Shown in pieces: positions 27,046 through 37,118 of a stretch of 64,000 nt of DNA. The notes beneath the pieces are model-generated. The model was not told the DNA's origin. It did not search any database and saw only the letters and a list, made by a program, of their open reading frames with translations. Made by a program: the position numbers and the translations under genes. The number at the start of each line of letters is the position of its first letter. Position 1 is the first letter of the stretch. The stretch is from Bifidobacterium primatium (GTDB lineage: Bacteria; Actinomycetota; Actinomycetes; Actinomycetales; Bifidobacteriaceae): contig NZ_PEBI01000001.1 in NCBI RefSeq assembly GCF_002802875.1, positions 87,830 to 151,829 of the forward strand. The letters run 5' to 3'.

Positions 27046-28761
27046 ATGAACCATCAGTCGATTGCGGCGTTTATCTGGCAGGTGGCGGATCTGCTGCGCG
27101 GCGACTACAAGCAGCATGAGTATGGCGATATCATCCTGCCGTTCACGGTGCTGCGGCGTCTGGACTGTGTGCTGGAGCCGACGAAGGCCGCGGTGCTTGC
27201 CGCAGCGAAAAGCACCGAAGGCATGTCGGAGAACATTCGCGAGATGCAGTTGAAGAACGCGGCCGGACTGCCGTTCTATAACACGAACGAATATACGATG
27301 AGCAAGTTGCGCGCCGATCCGGGCAACATCGACGATAATCTCACCGCTTACGTGCAGGGGTTTTCGAAGGATGCGTTGGATGTGTTCGAGAAGTTCGATT
27401 TCTTCAACCGCGTCGATTCGTTGGCGGCGAACAATCTGCTGTTCCAGATCGTCGACAAGTTCTGCACGGTCGATCTGGGCCCGGAGGCCGTGGATGATTC
27501 CGAGATGGGCGACATCTATGAGAATCTGCTGCGCCGGTTCTCCGAGATGTCGAACGAGACGGCCGGTGAGCATTTCAGCCCGCGCGACGGCATCAAGCTG
27601 GCGGTGGACCTGGTCATCGCCGGCGCAGCGGACGATCTTTCGCAGGACGGCAAAGTGGTGAAGGTGTATGATCCGTGCGCCGGCACGGGTGGCGCGCTCT
27701 CCCTGTTCGACAAGCGGGTGAAGGAGTATTATCCGAACGCCGACGTGTACTGCTACGGGCAGGAGCTTAATCCGGCGACGTTCGCCACCTGCAAGGCCGA
27801 TATGATGATGCGTGGCGGCGAGGCGAGGAACATCGCCTTCGGCAATACGCTCACGGAACCCGCGTTCGGCGACGAGCAGTTCGGCTATCAGATCTCCAAT
27901 CCGCCGTATGGCGTGGATTGGAAGAAGTCGAAGGCCGCGGTGGAGAACGAATACAAGAACGGCGGCGGCCGGTTCGCCGCGGGTCTGCCGCGTGTGAGCG
28001 ATGGCCAGCTGCTGTTCATCGAGCACATGGTCGCGAAGATGAGGCCGAAGGGTTTGGGCGGCGGACGCATCGCCGTGTTCATGAACGGCTCTCCCCTGTT
28101 CACCGGCGCGGCCGGTTCGGGCGAAAGCAACATCCGCCGTTGGCTGCTTGAGGAGCGCGACCTGGTGGAGGCGATCGTGTCCATGCCGAACGATTTCTTC
28201 TACAACACGGGCATCGCCACCTACATCTGGGTGCTGAACAACAACAAGCCGGCCGAGCGCCGCGGCAAGGTGCAGCTCATCAACGCGAATGGTGTGTTCA
28301 CCAAGATGCGCAAGTCGCTCGGCTCGAAGCGCAACGAGCTGACCGCCGAGCAGATTCGCGGCATCGTGAAGGAGTACGAGGCGTTCGAGGAGTCGAAGAC
28401 GTGCAAGATCTTCAACACCGAGGACTTCGGCTACACGACCGTGACCGTGGAGCGCCCGCTGCGCGACGAGAACGGCGAGATCGTAACCGACCGCAAGGGC
28501 CGCCCGAAGCCGGACACGTCGCTGCGCGATACCGAGAACATTCCGCTCACACAGGACATCGACGAGTATTTCGAGCGCGAGGTGAAGCCGTACGCGCCCG
28601 ACGCATGGATCGACCCGAAGAGGAGCAAGGTGGGCTACGAGATTCCGTTCACCCGGTATTTCTACGAGTACACGCCGCTGCGTGCGAGCGCGGAAATCCT
28701 TGACGACATCAAGGCGCTGGAATCCTCCATCGCCGAAAGCCTCGCAAAGGTGGGTCTGTGA
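27046..28761 (+). CDS. hsdM: Type I restriction-modification methyltransferase subunit M
   Basis: HsdM is the N6-adenine methyltransferase of a type I restriction system and pairs with HsdS for specificity. Seen: an N-terminal helical HsdM_N domain (AAFIWQVADLLRGDYKQHEYGDIILP), the AdoMet-binding DPCAGTGG (209-216), and the catalytic NPPYG (from 285). Length 571 is typical for the type I-C-like/I-B-like group. GGAGAG precedes the ATG. Its stop overlaps the hsdS start (TGATG), as usual. Confidence 0.96.
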   Translation: MNHQSIAAFIWQVADLLRGDYKQHEYGDIILPFTVLRRLDCVLEPTKAAVLAAAKSTEGMSENIREMQLKNAAGLPFYNTNEYTMSKLRADPGNIDDNLTAYVQGFSKDALDVFEKFDFFNRVDSLAANNLLFQIVDKFCTVDLGPEAVDDSEMGDIYENLLRRFSEMSNETAGEHFSPRDGIKLAVDLVIAGAADDLSQDGKVVKVYDPCAGTGGALSLFDKRVKEYYPNADVYCYGQELNPATFATCKADMMMRGGEARNIAFGNTLTEPAFGDEQFGYQISNPPYGVDWKKSKAAVENEYKNGGGRFAAGLPRVSDGQLLFIEHMVAKMRPKGLGGGRIAVFMNGSPLFTGAAGSGESNIRRWLLEERDLVEAIVSMPNDFFYNTGIATYIWVLNNNKPAERRGKVQLINANGVFTKMRKSLGSKRNELTAEQIRGIVKEYEAFEESKTCKIFNTEDFGYTTVTVERPLRDENGEIVTDRKGRPKPDTSLRDTENIPLTQDIDEYFEREVKPYAPDAWIDPKRSKVGYEIPFTRYFYEYTPLRASAEILDDIKALESSIAESLAKVGL

Positions 28762-30101
28762 TGGAACGCTACAGCGCATACAAGGACTCCGGCATCGACT
28801 GGATCGGCGAGATTCCGGCAGGGTGGGATGTTCGCCGCGTAAAAACTTTTGCCACTGCCAGCGGAGGAGGCACACCGTCAAAGGACAATCCATCTTTCTG
28901 GGATGGCGAGATTCCCTGGGTCTCCTCTGCTGAGGTCAAGCAGAAGTTCATCGATGATACCTCACAACATATTTCGGAGGATGCCATCGCGAATTCTTCT
29001 ACGAATTTATATCCGGCCGGTACCACGGTAATGGTTGTTCGCTCGGGAATCCTGAAACACACGATTCCCGTATCCTTTATCACTCGCGATATGGCGGTTA
29101 ACCAAGACATCAAGGCTTTTACATTCACCGATTACAGCAAGCGATTCTTCCGCTATTTCGTCAATGGAATGAACGACCGGCTACTTCTCGTTCTGACGAA
29201 GTCAACCACCACCGTGGACAACATCGACATGGACCAATTCATGATTTGTCCGTTCACATATCCCTCGATGCAAGAGCAGGAATTGATTGCTGATTATTTG
29301 GATGAGCGGACGGGGGCGATTGATGCGGCGGTGGAGGATGTTGAGCGGTCGGTGGAACTGTTGAACGAGTATCGCCAGTCCGTCATCTCCGAAGCCGTCA
29401 CCAAGGGCCTCGACCCGAACGCTTCCATGAAGGACTCCGGCATCGATTGGATTAGTCAGATTCCGGTGGAGTGGAAAGCTACGAGGCTGAAATGGCTTGG
29501 TCTTCTCCAAAAGGGGTCAGGAATTAAGCGAGAAGACATTATCGCTGAAGGTAAACCATGCATTCGTTATGGTGAGCTATACACGACTTACGGCCATGAG
29601 GTCAAAAAGGTCATATCCAAAATCCCGTCAGAACTATATGAGATTCAGCCCAAGCTTTGTGACGGCGAAATTCTCATGGCTCTTACCGGAGAAACCAAAG
29701 AGGATATCGGTCGAGCAACTGTAAATCAAACCGGTAACGATATAGCTTTCGGCGGAGATACCCTCGCTGTTAAGCACTTGACGTGCAATGGCCGATTCCT
29801 TAGTTTCGCCATTAACTCGGAATATTTCAATCAACAGCGAACTCAAGGAGCAAAAGGGGACATTATCGTTCACTTATCAGCTCAATGGATTGCCAACTGT
29901 CAAATCGCCGTTCCTTCTTTCACCGAACAGCAGGCTATTGCTGATTATTTGGAGAAAAAACTGAACGGTATCGACTCCCTCATCTCGCAGAAACAATCCC
30001 TGATTGTCCGGTTGAAGGAATATAGGGCGTCGCTGATCAGCGAGTGCGTGACCGGCAAGGTCAGGGTGCCCTGCGTCCACGAAACCGAAACGGAGGATTA
30101 A
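28761..30101 (+). CDS. hsdS: Type I restriction-modification specificity subunit S
   Basis: HsdS carries two target-recognition domains that read the two halves of the DNA site. Each half of this 446-residue protein begins with KDSGIDWI..IP..W and ends in a helical spacer (DERTGAIDAAVEDVERSVELLNEYRQSVISE; LEKKLNGIDSLISQKQSLIVRLKEYRASLISE), giving the usual pseudo-symmetry. The recognition domains are less GC-rich than hsdM and hsdR, as is common for exchangeable domains. ATG 28761 is preferred over GTG 28758 and couples to hsdM. A 17-bp exact repeat marks both half starts. No adjacent recombinase or silent hsdS copy is present. Confidence 0.95.
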   Translation: MERYSAYKDSGIDWIGEIPAGWDVRRVKTFATASGGGTPSKDNPSFWDGEIPWVSSAEVKQKFIDDTSQHISEDAIANSSTNLYPAGTTVMVVRSGILKHTIPVSFITRDMAVNQDIKAFTFTDYSKRFFRYFVNGMNDRLLLVLTKSTTTVDNIDMDQFMICPFTYPSMQEQELIADYLDERTGAIDAAVEDVERSVELLNEYRQSVISEAVTKGLDPNASMKDSGIDWISQIPVEWKATRLKWLGLLQKGSGIKREDIIAEGKPCIRYGELYTTYGHEVKKVISKIPSELYEIQPKLCDGEILMALTGETKEDIGRATVNQTGNDIAFGGDTLAVKHLTCNGRFLSFAINSEYFNQQRTQGAKGDIIVHLSAQWIANCQIAVPSFTEQQAIADYLEKKLNGIDSLISQKQSLIVRLKEYRASLISECVTGKVRVPCVHETETED

Positions 30102-30102
30102 C

Positions 30103-33100
30103 ATGACTGTCAAACCAACCCGCAGCATGAGCGAGCACACGTTCCAGCAGCACGTGCTCGACGGATTCCAGCAGCACGGCTACGTCTACGTGCCGCAGTC
30201 GACGATGGACCAGAACTTCAACCGGGAGACGGCGATTGACGAGCAGACGCTCATCGAGTTCCTCACCGACACTCAGCCCAAGGAGGTGGCCAAGGCCGAA
30301 CGCTACTACGGCGGGCAGTGGGGCGCCGCCGTCATCAAACGCATTGGCCAGGTCATCGCCGACAAGGGCCTGCTATGGTCGCTGCATCATCCCATCGAGA
30401 TGGCGCCCGGCGCGAAGTTCCGCCTGCTGTACTTCAAGCCGAGGAACGAACTCAATCGGACCTCGGTAGAGCATTACCGGGCGAACCGGTTCCGCGTCAC
30501 CGAGGAATTCCACTACGGCACCCTAAAAAACGACGAGAACAACCGCATCGACGTGGTGCTCATGGTCAACGGGTTCCCGCTCATCACCATCGAACTCAAG
30601 AACCATCAGACCGGGCAGACCGTATGCAACGCCATCAGGCAGTACATGACCGACCGCAATCCCAAGGAGCAGGTGTTCCAGCCGGACCTGCGCGCGATCG
30701 CGCACTTCGCCGTGGACGCGGACGCCGCCTACATGACCACATGGCTCGACGGCAAGAGCACGCGCTTCCTGCCGTACAACCAGGGCAACGGCAAGGACGG
30801 CGCCGGCAACCCGCCGGCCCAGCCGGGCAAATTCCGCACCTCCTACCTGTGGGACGAGGTGCTCACGCCGGATTCGCTGCTCGACATCATCGAACGCTAC
30901 GTGCAGATCGTCTACAAGACCAAGGACGAGAAGGGCCGGCCGATCACGCGCAAGGCGCGGTCCACCATGAAGGCCGTGATCTTCCCTCGGTATCATCAGC
31001 TGCGCGCCGTACGCCGGCTCATGAAAGCCTCTGCCGAAGCCGGGCCGGGGCACAATTATCTCATCCAGCATTCGGCGGGATCCGGCAAGTCGTATTCCAT
31101 CGCATGGCTCGCCTATCATCTCGCCTCGCTCACGCACGACGACGCCACGGCGTACTTCGACTCCATCATCGTACTCGTGGACCGCGTGGTGCTCGACCGG
31201 CAGCTACAGGGCACCATCATGAGCATCCCGCATCAGCGCGGCGTGGTGGCCATCGCCAGGGATTCGGCCGGACTGCGTGACGCGGTCAACGCAGGCTCGC
31301 GCATCATCATCTCCACCATCCAGAAGTTCCCATACATCTACAACCAGACCGACACGGCCGGCAAGACGTTCGCCATCATCATCGACGAGGCACATTCGTC
31401 GCAAAGCGGCGAAGCGCATCGCAAAACCAAGCAGGCGCTCGGCGACCACACGGGACTCAACGCCAACGACGGCCTCGATCTCGACGTCGACGACAATCTC
31501 GACTGGGACGACAGCGGACTCGACGACGACGCCGACGACGCGGCCAAACTCGTACGCGACGAACTGAACGCACAAGGCGTGCAGCATAACCTGTCGTTCT
31601 ACGCGTTCACCGCCACGCCGAAGCCCAGCACGCTTGAGGTATTCGGCACCCGCAACCCCAACACCGGCAAACCCGAACCGTTCGACCTGTACTCCATGCG
31701 GCAGGCCATCGAAGAGGGCTTCATCCTCGACGTGCTCACGAACTACTCCACGTTCCAGACATATTTCGACCTCGTGAAGACCGTGCCCGACGATCCGAAA
31801 CGCAAGACGCTGCACACCACGAAGGAAATCATGGACTTCGTGAAGCTCGACCCGAGCAACGTATCCAAGATCTCGGAAATCATCGTCGACCATTTCCACA
31901 ATCAGGTGATGCCACTGCTTGACGGGCACGGCAAGGGCATGGTGGTGACATCCAGTCGCAAGGCCGCCGCCGCATACTACCGGCAGATGAAGCGACTCGC
32001 CACACGCCCCGAATACGCGGGCGTCAGGCCGGTGGTCGCGTTCTCCGGCAAACTCGACATCGACGGCGAGGAAGTCAACGAAGCCACGCTCAACGGATTC
32101 AAATCCAGTGAGATCGCCGAACGGTTCGACAGCGACGAATACAACCTCATGATCGTGGCGAACAAGTTCCAGACCGGCTTCGACCAGCCGAAACTCTGCG
32201 CCATGTACGTGGACAAGAAGCTCACCGGCGTGGCCGCCGTGCAGACGCTGTCGCGACTCAACCGCACCTACCCCGGCAAACGCGAGCCCATCGTACTGGA
32301 CTTCGCCAACAAGACAGAAACCATCCAGGCCGCGTTCGAACCGTACTACACGCAGACGGAAATCGACCGCATCACCGACCCGAACGTCATCTACGACATG
32401 AAGACCGCACTCGACGACTTCCAGATCTACGACGAGAAGGACGTCGACGCGCTGTGCCGGGTCTGGTACGCCAAGCCGGACGACAGCACCATGCCGGAGA
32501 TCCTGCGGCTGCTCGAACCCGCCAAGGACCGGTTCAACGATCTGGATGACGAGCGCAAGGACGAATTCCGCAAGCGCGTACGCAAGTTCAACCGCACCTA
32601 CATGTACGTGACGAAGCTGATTCAGCTTGAGGACGAGGCACTGCTCCGGCTCGACAAGTATCTGCGGTTCCTCAGCCGCGAGCTCATCCCCGGGCGCGAG
32701 GACGAGGAGCCCATCGACGGACTGATCGCCGTCACCAGACTGGAAATCGAAGCCAAAAAGGAGTCAGAGAACATCAGCCTGAGCGGCGGCGAACCGGTGA
32801 AGAACAACGCCGGCACCGTGGGCGTGGGCAAGCCGAACGACAGCGAGGACCTTCTCTCCGAAATCATCAGGAAGCTCAACGAACTGTTCGGCACCGACTT
32901 CGATGACCCGGCGAAAAAGACCATCGGCAGCATGATGACCATCCTCGCCGGCGACGAGAAACTGAACACGCAGGCGCGGCACAACTCCCGGGCCGATTTC
33001 AAGACCGTGTTCACGAGCGCATTCTACAACGCGCTGTTCACAACCCAAGGCGAGAACGAGGAGCTGTTCCGCCGACTGACCAGCGACACCGAGGAAGGCC

Positions 33101-33177
33101 ATCACGGCCTGAATCTCGTGATGGAGGCCATGCTCAACGACTACTACAACCGTCGGCACGGCAAGGACGCGGAGTAA
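30103..33177 (+). CDS. hsdR: Type I restriction-modification restriction subunit R
   Basis: HsdR is the ATP-dependent translocase and nuclease. The 1024-residue protein has a PD-(D/E)XK nuclease domain (Asp150 in NNRID, then ITIELKN with Glu164 and Lys166), Walker A HSAGSGKS (323-330), DEAH (428-431), later helicase motifs including FQTGFDQP and LSRLNRTYPGK, and a C-terminal helical domain. All key residues are present, so the subunit looks functional. It starts one base after hsdS; GGAGG lies just upstream. A strong terminator begins two bases past the stop. Confidence 0.96.
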   Translation: MTVKPTRSMSEHTFQQHVLDGFQQHGYVYVPQSTMDQNFNRETAIDEQTLIEFLTDTQPKEVAKAERYYGGQWGAAVIKRIGQVIADKGLLWSLHHPIEMAPGAKFRLLYFKPRNELNRTSVEHYRANRFRVTEEFHYGTLKNDENNRIDVVLMVNGFPLITIELKNHQTGQTVCNAIRQYMTDRNPKEQVFQPDLRAIAHFAVDADAAYMTTWLDGKSTRFLPYNQGNGKDGAGNPPAQPGKFRTSYLWDEVLTPDSLLDIIERYVQIVYKTKDEKGRPITRKARSTMKAVIFPRYHQLRAVRRLMKASAEAGPGHNYLIQHSAGSGKSYSIAWLAYHLASLTHDDATAYFDSIIVLVDRVVLDRQLQGTIMSIPHQRGVVAIARDSAGLRDAVNAGSRIIISTIQKFPYIYNQTDTAGKTFAIIIDEAHSSQSGEAHRKTKQALGDHTGLNANDGLDLDVDDNLDWDDSGLDDDADDAAKLVRDELNAQGVQHNLSFYAFTATPKPSTLEVFGTRNPNTGKPEPFDLYSMRQAIEEGFILDVLTNYSTFQTYFDLVKTVPDDPKRKTLHTTKEIMDFVKLDPSNVSKISEIIVDHFHNQVMPLLDGHGKGMVVTSSRKAAAAYYRQMKRLATRPEYAGVRPVVAFSGKLDIDGEEVNEATLNGFKSSEIAERFDSDEYNLMIVANKFQTGFDQPKLCAMYVDKKLTGVAAVQTLSRLNRTYPGKREPIVLDFANKTETIQAAFEPYYTQTEIDRITDPNVIYDMKTALDDFQIYDEKDVDALCRVWYAKPDDSTMPEILRLLEPAKDRFNDLDDERKDEFRKRVRKFNRTYMYVTKLIQLEDEALLRLDKYLRFLSRELIPGREDEEPIDGLIAVTRLEIEAKKESENISLSGGEPVKNNAGTVGVGKPNDSEDLLSEIIRKLNELFGTDFDDPAKKTIGSMMTILAGDEKLNTQARHNSRADFKTVFTSAFYNALFTTQGENEELFRRLTSDTEEGHHGLNLVMEAMLNDYYNRRHGKDAE

Positions 33178-33178
33178 C

Positions 33179-33237
33179 CGCAACGCCGGCAAGGCCCGCA
33201 CTCCCCCAGCGGGAATGCGGGCCTTGCCGGCGTTGCG
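33179..33237. terminator. Bidirectional terminator between hsdR and ABC exporter genes
   Basis: A perfect 22-bp stem (arms 33179-33200 and 33216-33237, 15-nt loop) exactly fills the space between convergent stops. Confidence 0.9.
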
Positions 33238-35271
33238 CTACTCGAGTTCGACGGCGCCGGTGTAGAGCTGGTAGTACTCGCCCTTCTGCGCGATGAGCTC
33301 GTCGTGGTTGCCGCGTTCGATGATGTTGCCATGGTCGAGCACCATGATGACGTCGGAGTTGCGCACGGTGGAGAGACGGTGCGCGATGACGAACACGGTG
33401 CGGCCCTTCATCAGCGCGTCCATGCCGGCCTGCACGACCTCTTCGGTGCGCGTGTCGATGGACGACGTGGCCTCGTCGAGGATCAGCGCGGGCGGGTCGG
33501 CGACGGCGGCGCGCGCGATGGAGATCAGCTGGCGCTGGCCCTGCGACAGGCCGGAGCCGTCGCCTTCGAGTACGGTCTGGTAGCCTTCCGGCAACATGCG
33601 GATGAAGCCGTCCGCGTTCACCAGGCGAGCCGCCTCGATGCATTCCTCGTCGGTGGCGTCGAGCCGGCCGTAGCGGATGTTGTCCATCACGGTGCCAGTG
33701 AACAGGTTCACATCCTGCAGCACCACGCCGAGCGAGCGGCGCAGGTCGGGCTTGCGGATGCCCTTGATGGAGATGCCGTCGTAGAGGATCTGCCCTTCCT
33801 GGATGTCGTAGAACCGGTTGATGAGGTTGGTCACCGTGGTCTTGCCGGCGCCGGTCGCGCCGACGAGCGCGATCTTCTGGCCGGGCTTGGCGAACCAGGT
33901 GATGTCGTGCAGCACGGGCTTGGCAGGGTCGTAGCCGAACGTCACGTTGGTGAAGCGCACATCGCCGCGCAGCAGCGTGTAGCGTCCGTCGGGCGAGGTC
34001 ACGGCCTGTTCGCGCGCCTTCATCGCCACCTCACGGGCGGCGCCGTGCAGCTTTTCGGCGGCACGCAGTGAGCGCATGCCGTCGTCACCCTCCTCGCGCT
34101 TCCATGCCCAGTAGCCGGTCTCGTGGTCGACCTCGCGCATGGTGCGGCCGTCCTCGCCGAGCTCCACGTTCACGAGGGTGACGGTGCCGCCGTCGGCCTC
34201 CACGGGCTCGTCCATGAGGGCGAAGATGCGCGAGGCGCCGGCGATGGCCATCATCACCATGTTGAGCTGCATGGAGACCTGGCCGATCGGGTTGATGAAC
34301 GAGCGCGAGAGCGTCAGCAGCGAGATGAGCGTGCCGAGGGTGAGCGGGCCGGCGCCGGTCAGGCCGAAGTTGCCGAGTCCGGCGAGCGCGACCGCGCCGC
34401 CGATGATGGCCATGAGGATGTAGAGCAAGTAGCCGAGGTTGCCGACGATCGGCATGGTCACGTTGCCCCACGTGTTGGCCGCGGCAGCCGCCTGGAACAG
34501 TTCCTCGTTCTTCTCGTCGAAGGTCTTCTGCGTGGCGTCCTCGTGGTTGAACACCTTGATGACCTTTTGGCCGTTGACGGATTCCTCGACGAACGCGTTG
34601 ACGTCGCCGAGCCACTGCTGCTGCCTGACGAAGAACCTGCCGGCGCGACCGACGACCTTGCGCACGATCCACAGCAGTCCGAGGGTGAACACCACCACGA
34701 ACGCGGTGAACGGCACGGACAGCCACAGCATCGACAGCAGCGCCGCGATGGCGGAGATGGCGGCGGAGAACATCTGCGGGAACGACTGGCTGATGGCCTG
34801 GCGCAGCGTGTCGGTGTCGTTCGTGTAGTGGCTCATGATGTCGCCGTGTTCGTGGCTGTCGAAGTAGCGGATCGGCAGCTGCTGCTGGTGGGCGAACATG
34901 TCGTCGCGGATCTTCTTGAGCACGCCCTGTTCGACGGTGACGATGAGCCACTGCCACAGCCAGCCGGTGAGGATGCCGGCCGCGTACAGGCAGCCGATCA
35001 GCGTGATGGCGCGGATGAGCGGACCCCAGTCGGGGTCGGCGACGCCGACGAGCGGCAGGATGTAGTTGTCGACGAGCGTCTGCAGGAACAGTGCGGAGCC
35101 TGCCTGTGCGGCGGCGCCGATGAGGATGCACGCCACGATGATGACGACGCGCGCCCTGTACTGCATGATGTAGCCGAAGATGCGCTTGACGGTGCCGGGG
35201 GCCGGCTTCATCATGGCGGGCCGGCGGCCGGCGGCCGCGGGCTTGGTTGCGGTTGCGTTCTTCGCGGGCAT
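33238..35271 (-). CDS. ABC exporter half-transporter, catalytic subunit (type IV exporter)
   Basis: This 677-residue half-transporter has six membrane helices (about 30-330) and an ATPase domain with Walker A GATGAGKT, signature LSQGQ (altered from LSGGQ), and Walker B LILDEATSSIDT with the catalytic Glu. With the next gene it forms a heterodimeric exporter: in such pairs one composite site is canonical and the other degenerate. An insert of about 70 residues with charged sequence (MREVDHETGYWAWKREEGDDG) separates the membrane and ATPase domains. AAGGAGGTG precedes the ATG, and its start overlaps the partner's stop (TGATG). A role in drug or lipid export is inferred from the MarR neighbour. 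Confidence 0.9.
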   Translation of the reverse strand: MPAKNATATKPAAAGRRPAMMKPAPGTVKRIFGYIMQYRARVVIIVACILIGAAAQAGSALFLQTLVDNYILPLVGVADPDWGPLIRAITLIGCLYAAGILTGWLWQWLIVTVEQGVLKKIRDDMFAHQQQLPIRYFDSHEHGDIMSHYTNDTDTLRQAISQSFPQMFSAAISAIAALLSMLWLSVPFTAFVVVFTLGLLWIVRKVVGRAGRFFVRQQQWLGDVNAFVEESVNGQKVIKVFNHEDATQKTFDEKNEELFQAAAAANTWGNVTMPIVGNLGYLLYILMAIIGGAVALAGLGNFGLTGAGPLTLGTLISLLTLSRSFINPIGQVSMQLNMVMMAIAGASRIFALMDEPVEADGGTVTLVNVELGEDGRTMREVDHETGYWAWKREEGDDGMRSLRAAEKLHGAAREVAMKAREQAVTSPDGRYTLLRGDVRFTNVTFGYDPAKPVLHDITWFAKPGQKIALVGATGAGKTTVTNLINRFYDIQEGQILYDGISIKGIRKPDLRRSLGVVLQDVNLFTGTVMDNIRYGRLDATDEECIEAARLVNADGFIRMLPEGYQTVLEGDGSGLSQGQRQLISIARAAVADPPALILDEATSSIDTRTEEVVQAGMDALMKGRTVFVIAHRLSTVRNSDVIMVLDHGNIIERGNHDELIAQKGEYYQLYTGAVELE

Positions 35272-37118
35272 CAGCGGGCACCTCCTTCAACTTCTTCCGG
35301 ATTGGCCTGGTTCTTGGTCTGGGATTCGTAGATGGACCGGTATTCGTCGCAGGTCTCGAGCAGCTGGTCGTGCGTGCCGCGGGCCATGATGCGGCCGTTG
35401 TCCATCACGAGGATCATGTCGGATTCCTGTACGGAGGCGACGCGCTGGGCGATGATGATCTTCGTGGTGTCGGGGATCTCGTCGCGGAACGCGGCGCGGA
35501 TGGACCGGTCGGTCTTGGTGTCGACGGCGCTGGTGGAGTCGTCGAGAATCAGGATCTTCGGCTTCTTCAGCAGTGCGCGGGCGATGCACAGGCGCTGTCG
35601 CTGGCCGCCGGAGACGTTGGTGCCGCCCTGTTCGATCATCGTGTCGTATTTGTCGGGGAACTCCTGGATGAAGCCGTCGGCTTGCGCGAGACGGCAGGCG
35701 TGGCGGATCTCCTCGTCGGTGGCGTCCGGGTTGCCCCAGCGCAGGTTTTCGGCGATGGTGCCGCTGAACAGCACGTTCTTCTGCAATACCATGGCCACCT
35801 GGTCGCGCAGCAGTTCGAGGTCGTAGTCGCGCACGTCGACGCCGCCGACCTTCAGCGTTCCGGAGGAGACGTCGTAGAGGCGCGGCACGAGCTGCACGAG
35901 CGAGGACTTCGCCGAGCCGGTGCCGCCGACGATGCCGATGGTCGAGCCGGACGGGATCTTCAGGTCGATGTCGTCGAGCACGGGCTTTTCGGAGTTGTCG
36001 GAGTACCGGAAGGTCACGTGGTCGAATTCGATGGAGCCGTCGGCCACCTCGCGCACGGGGTGCTCGGGGTCGGTGACGGTGCTCTGCTCCTGCAGCACCT
36101 GGGTGATGCGTTCGGCGGAGGCCTGGGAGATGATGACCATCACGAACATCATCGACAGCATCATCATGGCCATGAGGATCTGCATGGCGTAGGTGACCAG
36201 TGCGGTCAGGTCGCCGGTGGTCAGGCCCACGGCCGCATTGTTGCCGGAGGCGACGATCTGGTTGGCGCCCATCCACGAGATGAGGATCATGGAGCCGTAG
36301 ACGCACAGCATCATCAGCGGCATGTTGAAGCTCATGATGCGCTCGGCCTTGGTGAAGTCCTTGAAGATGCGCTGCGAGATGCGGTCGAACTTGGAGATCT
36401 CGTAGCCTTCGCGGTTGAACGACTTGACGACGCGCACGCCCTGCAGGTTCTCGTCGACCACGTTGTTGAGCTCGTCGTACGTGTGGAAGACGCGTTCGAA
36501 CACCGGGTGCACGAGCACGGCGAGTCCGCACAGGCCGAGGCCGAGGATCGGGATGCAGGCGAGGAACACCATGGAGATGGAGGGACTGATGCGGAACGAG
36601 AAGATCCATGCGACGACCACCATGATGGGCGCGCGCACGCCCATGCGGATCATCATCATGTAGGCGGTCTGCAGGTTGGTCACGTCGGTGGTCAGTCGCG
36701 TGATGATCGAGCCGGTGGAGAACCGGTCGATGTTGGTGAAGCTGAAGCGCTGCACCTGTTCGAACTGGTCGTGACGCAGGTTCTTCGCGAAGCCGGCCGC
36801 GGCGACGGCGGCGAAGCGTCCGGCGAGGAAGCCGCAGCTCAATGAGACGGCCGAGCAGCACAGCAGGATGAGGCCGAACTTCACGATGGCGTTCATGTTG
36901 CCGCCGGTGATGCCCTGGTCGATAAGCATGGCCATGACCGTGGGGATGAGGATCTCCAGGATGCTTTCGACGGCCACGAACGCCGGCGCGAGCCAGCTTT
37001 CCCTCTTGTATTCGCGCATCGACCTGCCCAATGTGCGGAACAGATGCGTCGGCTTGGCCGGCTTGTCCTGCCGCGCGGCGTCGTTCGCCGCGACGGCCGC
37101 TGTTGCGGTATCGGTCAC
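35271..37118 (-). CDS. ABC exporter half-transporter, degenerate-site subunit
   Basis: This 615-residue half-transporter has six membrane helices and an ATPase domain with Walker A GGTGSAKS, signature VSGGQ, and Walker B ILILDDSTSAVDT, where Asp replaces the catalytic Glu. That is the classic mark of the degenerate partner of a heterodimer (as in BmrC, TM287 or LmrC types). It starts at GTG (37116-37118) after GAAGGAGGG, and overlaps the marR stop by four bases (GTGA). It is the first transporter gene after the MarR regulator, so the three genes form one operon. Confidence 0.9.
   Translation of the reverse strand: MTDTATAAVAANDAARQDKPAKPTHLFRTLGRSMREYKRESWLAPAFVAVESILEILIPTVMAMLIDQGITGGNMNAIVKFGLILLCCSAVSLSCGFLAGRFAAVAAAGFAKNLRHDQFEQVQRFSFTNIDRFSTGSIITRLTTDVTNLQTAYMMMIRMGVRAPIMVVVAWIFSFRISPSISMVFLACIPILGLGLCGLAVLVHPVFERVFHTYDELNNVVDENLQGVRVVKSFNREGYEISKFDRISQRIFKDFTKAERIMSFNMPLMMLCVYGSMILISWMGANQIVASGNNAAVGLTTGDLTALVTYAMQILMAMMMLSMMFVMVIISQASAERITQVLQEQSTVTDPEHPVREVADGSIEFDHVTFRYSDNSEKPVLDDIDLKIPSGSTIGIVGGTGSAKSSLVQLVPRLYDVSSGTLKVGGVDVRDYDLELLRDQVAMVLQKNVLFSGTIAENLRWGNPDATDEEIRHACRLAQADGFIQEFPDKYDTMIEQGGTNVSGGQRQRLCIARALLKKPKILILDDSTSAVDTKTDRSIRAAFRDEIPDTTKIIIAQRVASVQESDMILVMDNGRIMARGTHDQLLETCDEYRSIYESQTKNQANPEEVEGGAR

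Noticed and set aside
28761-30101. Invertible, phase-variable hsdS locus
   Set aside because: No recombinase, inverted repeats or silent hsdS copies are adjacent; only direct half repeats are present.
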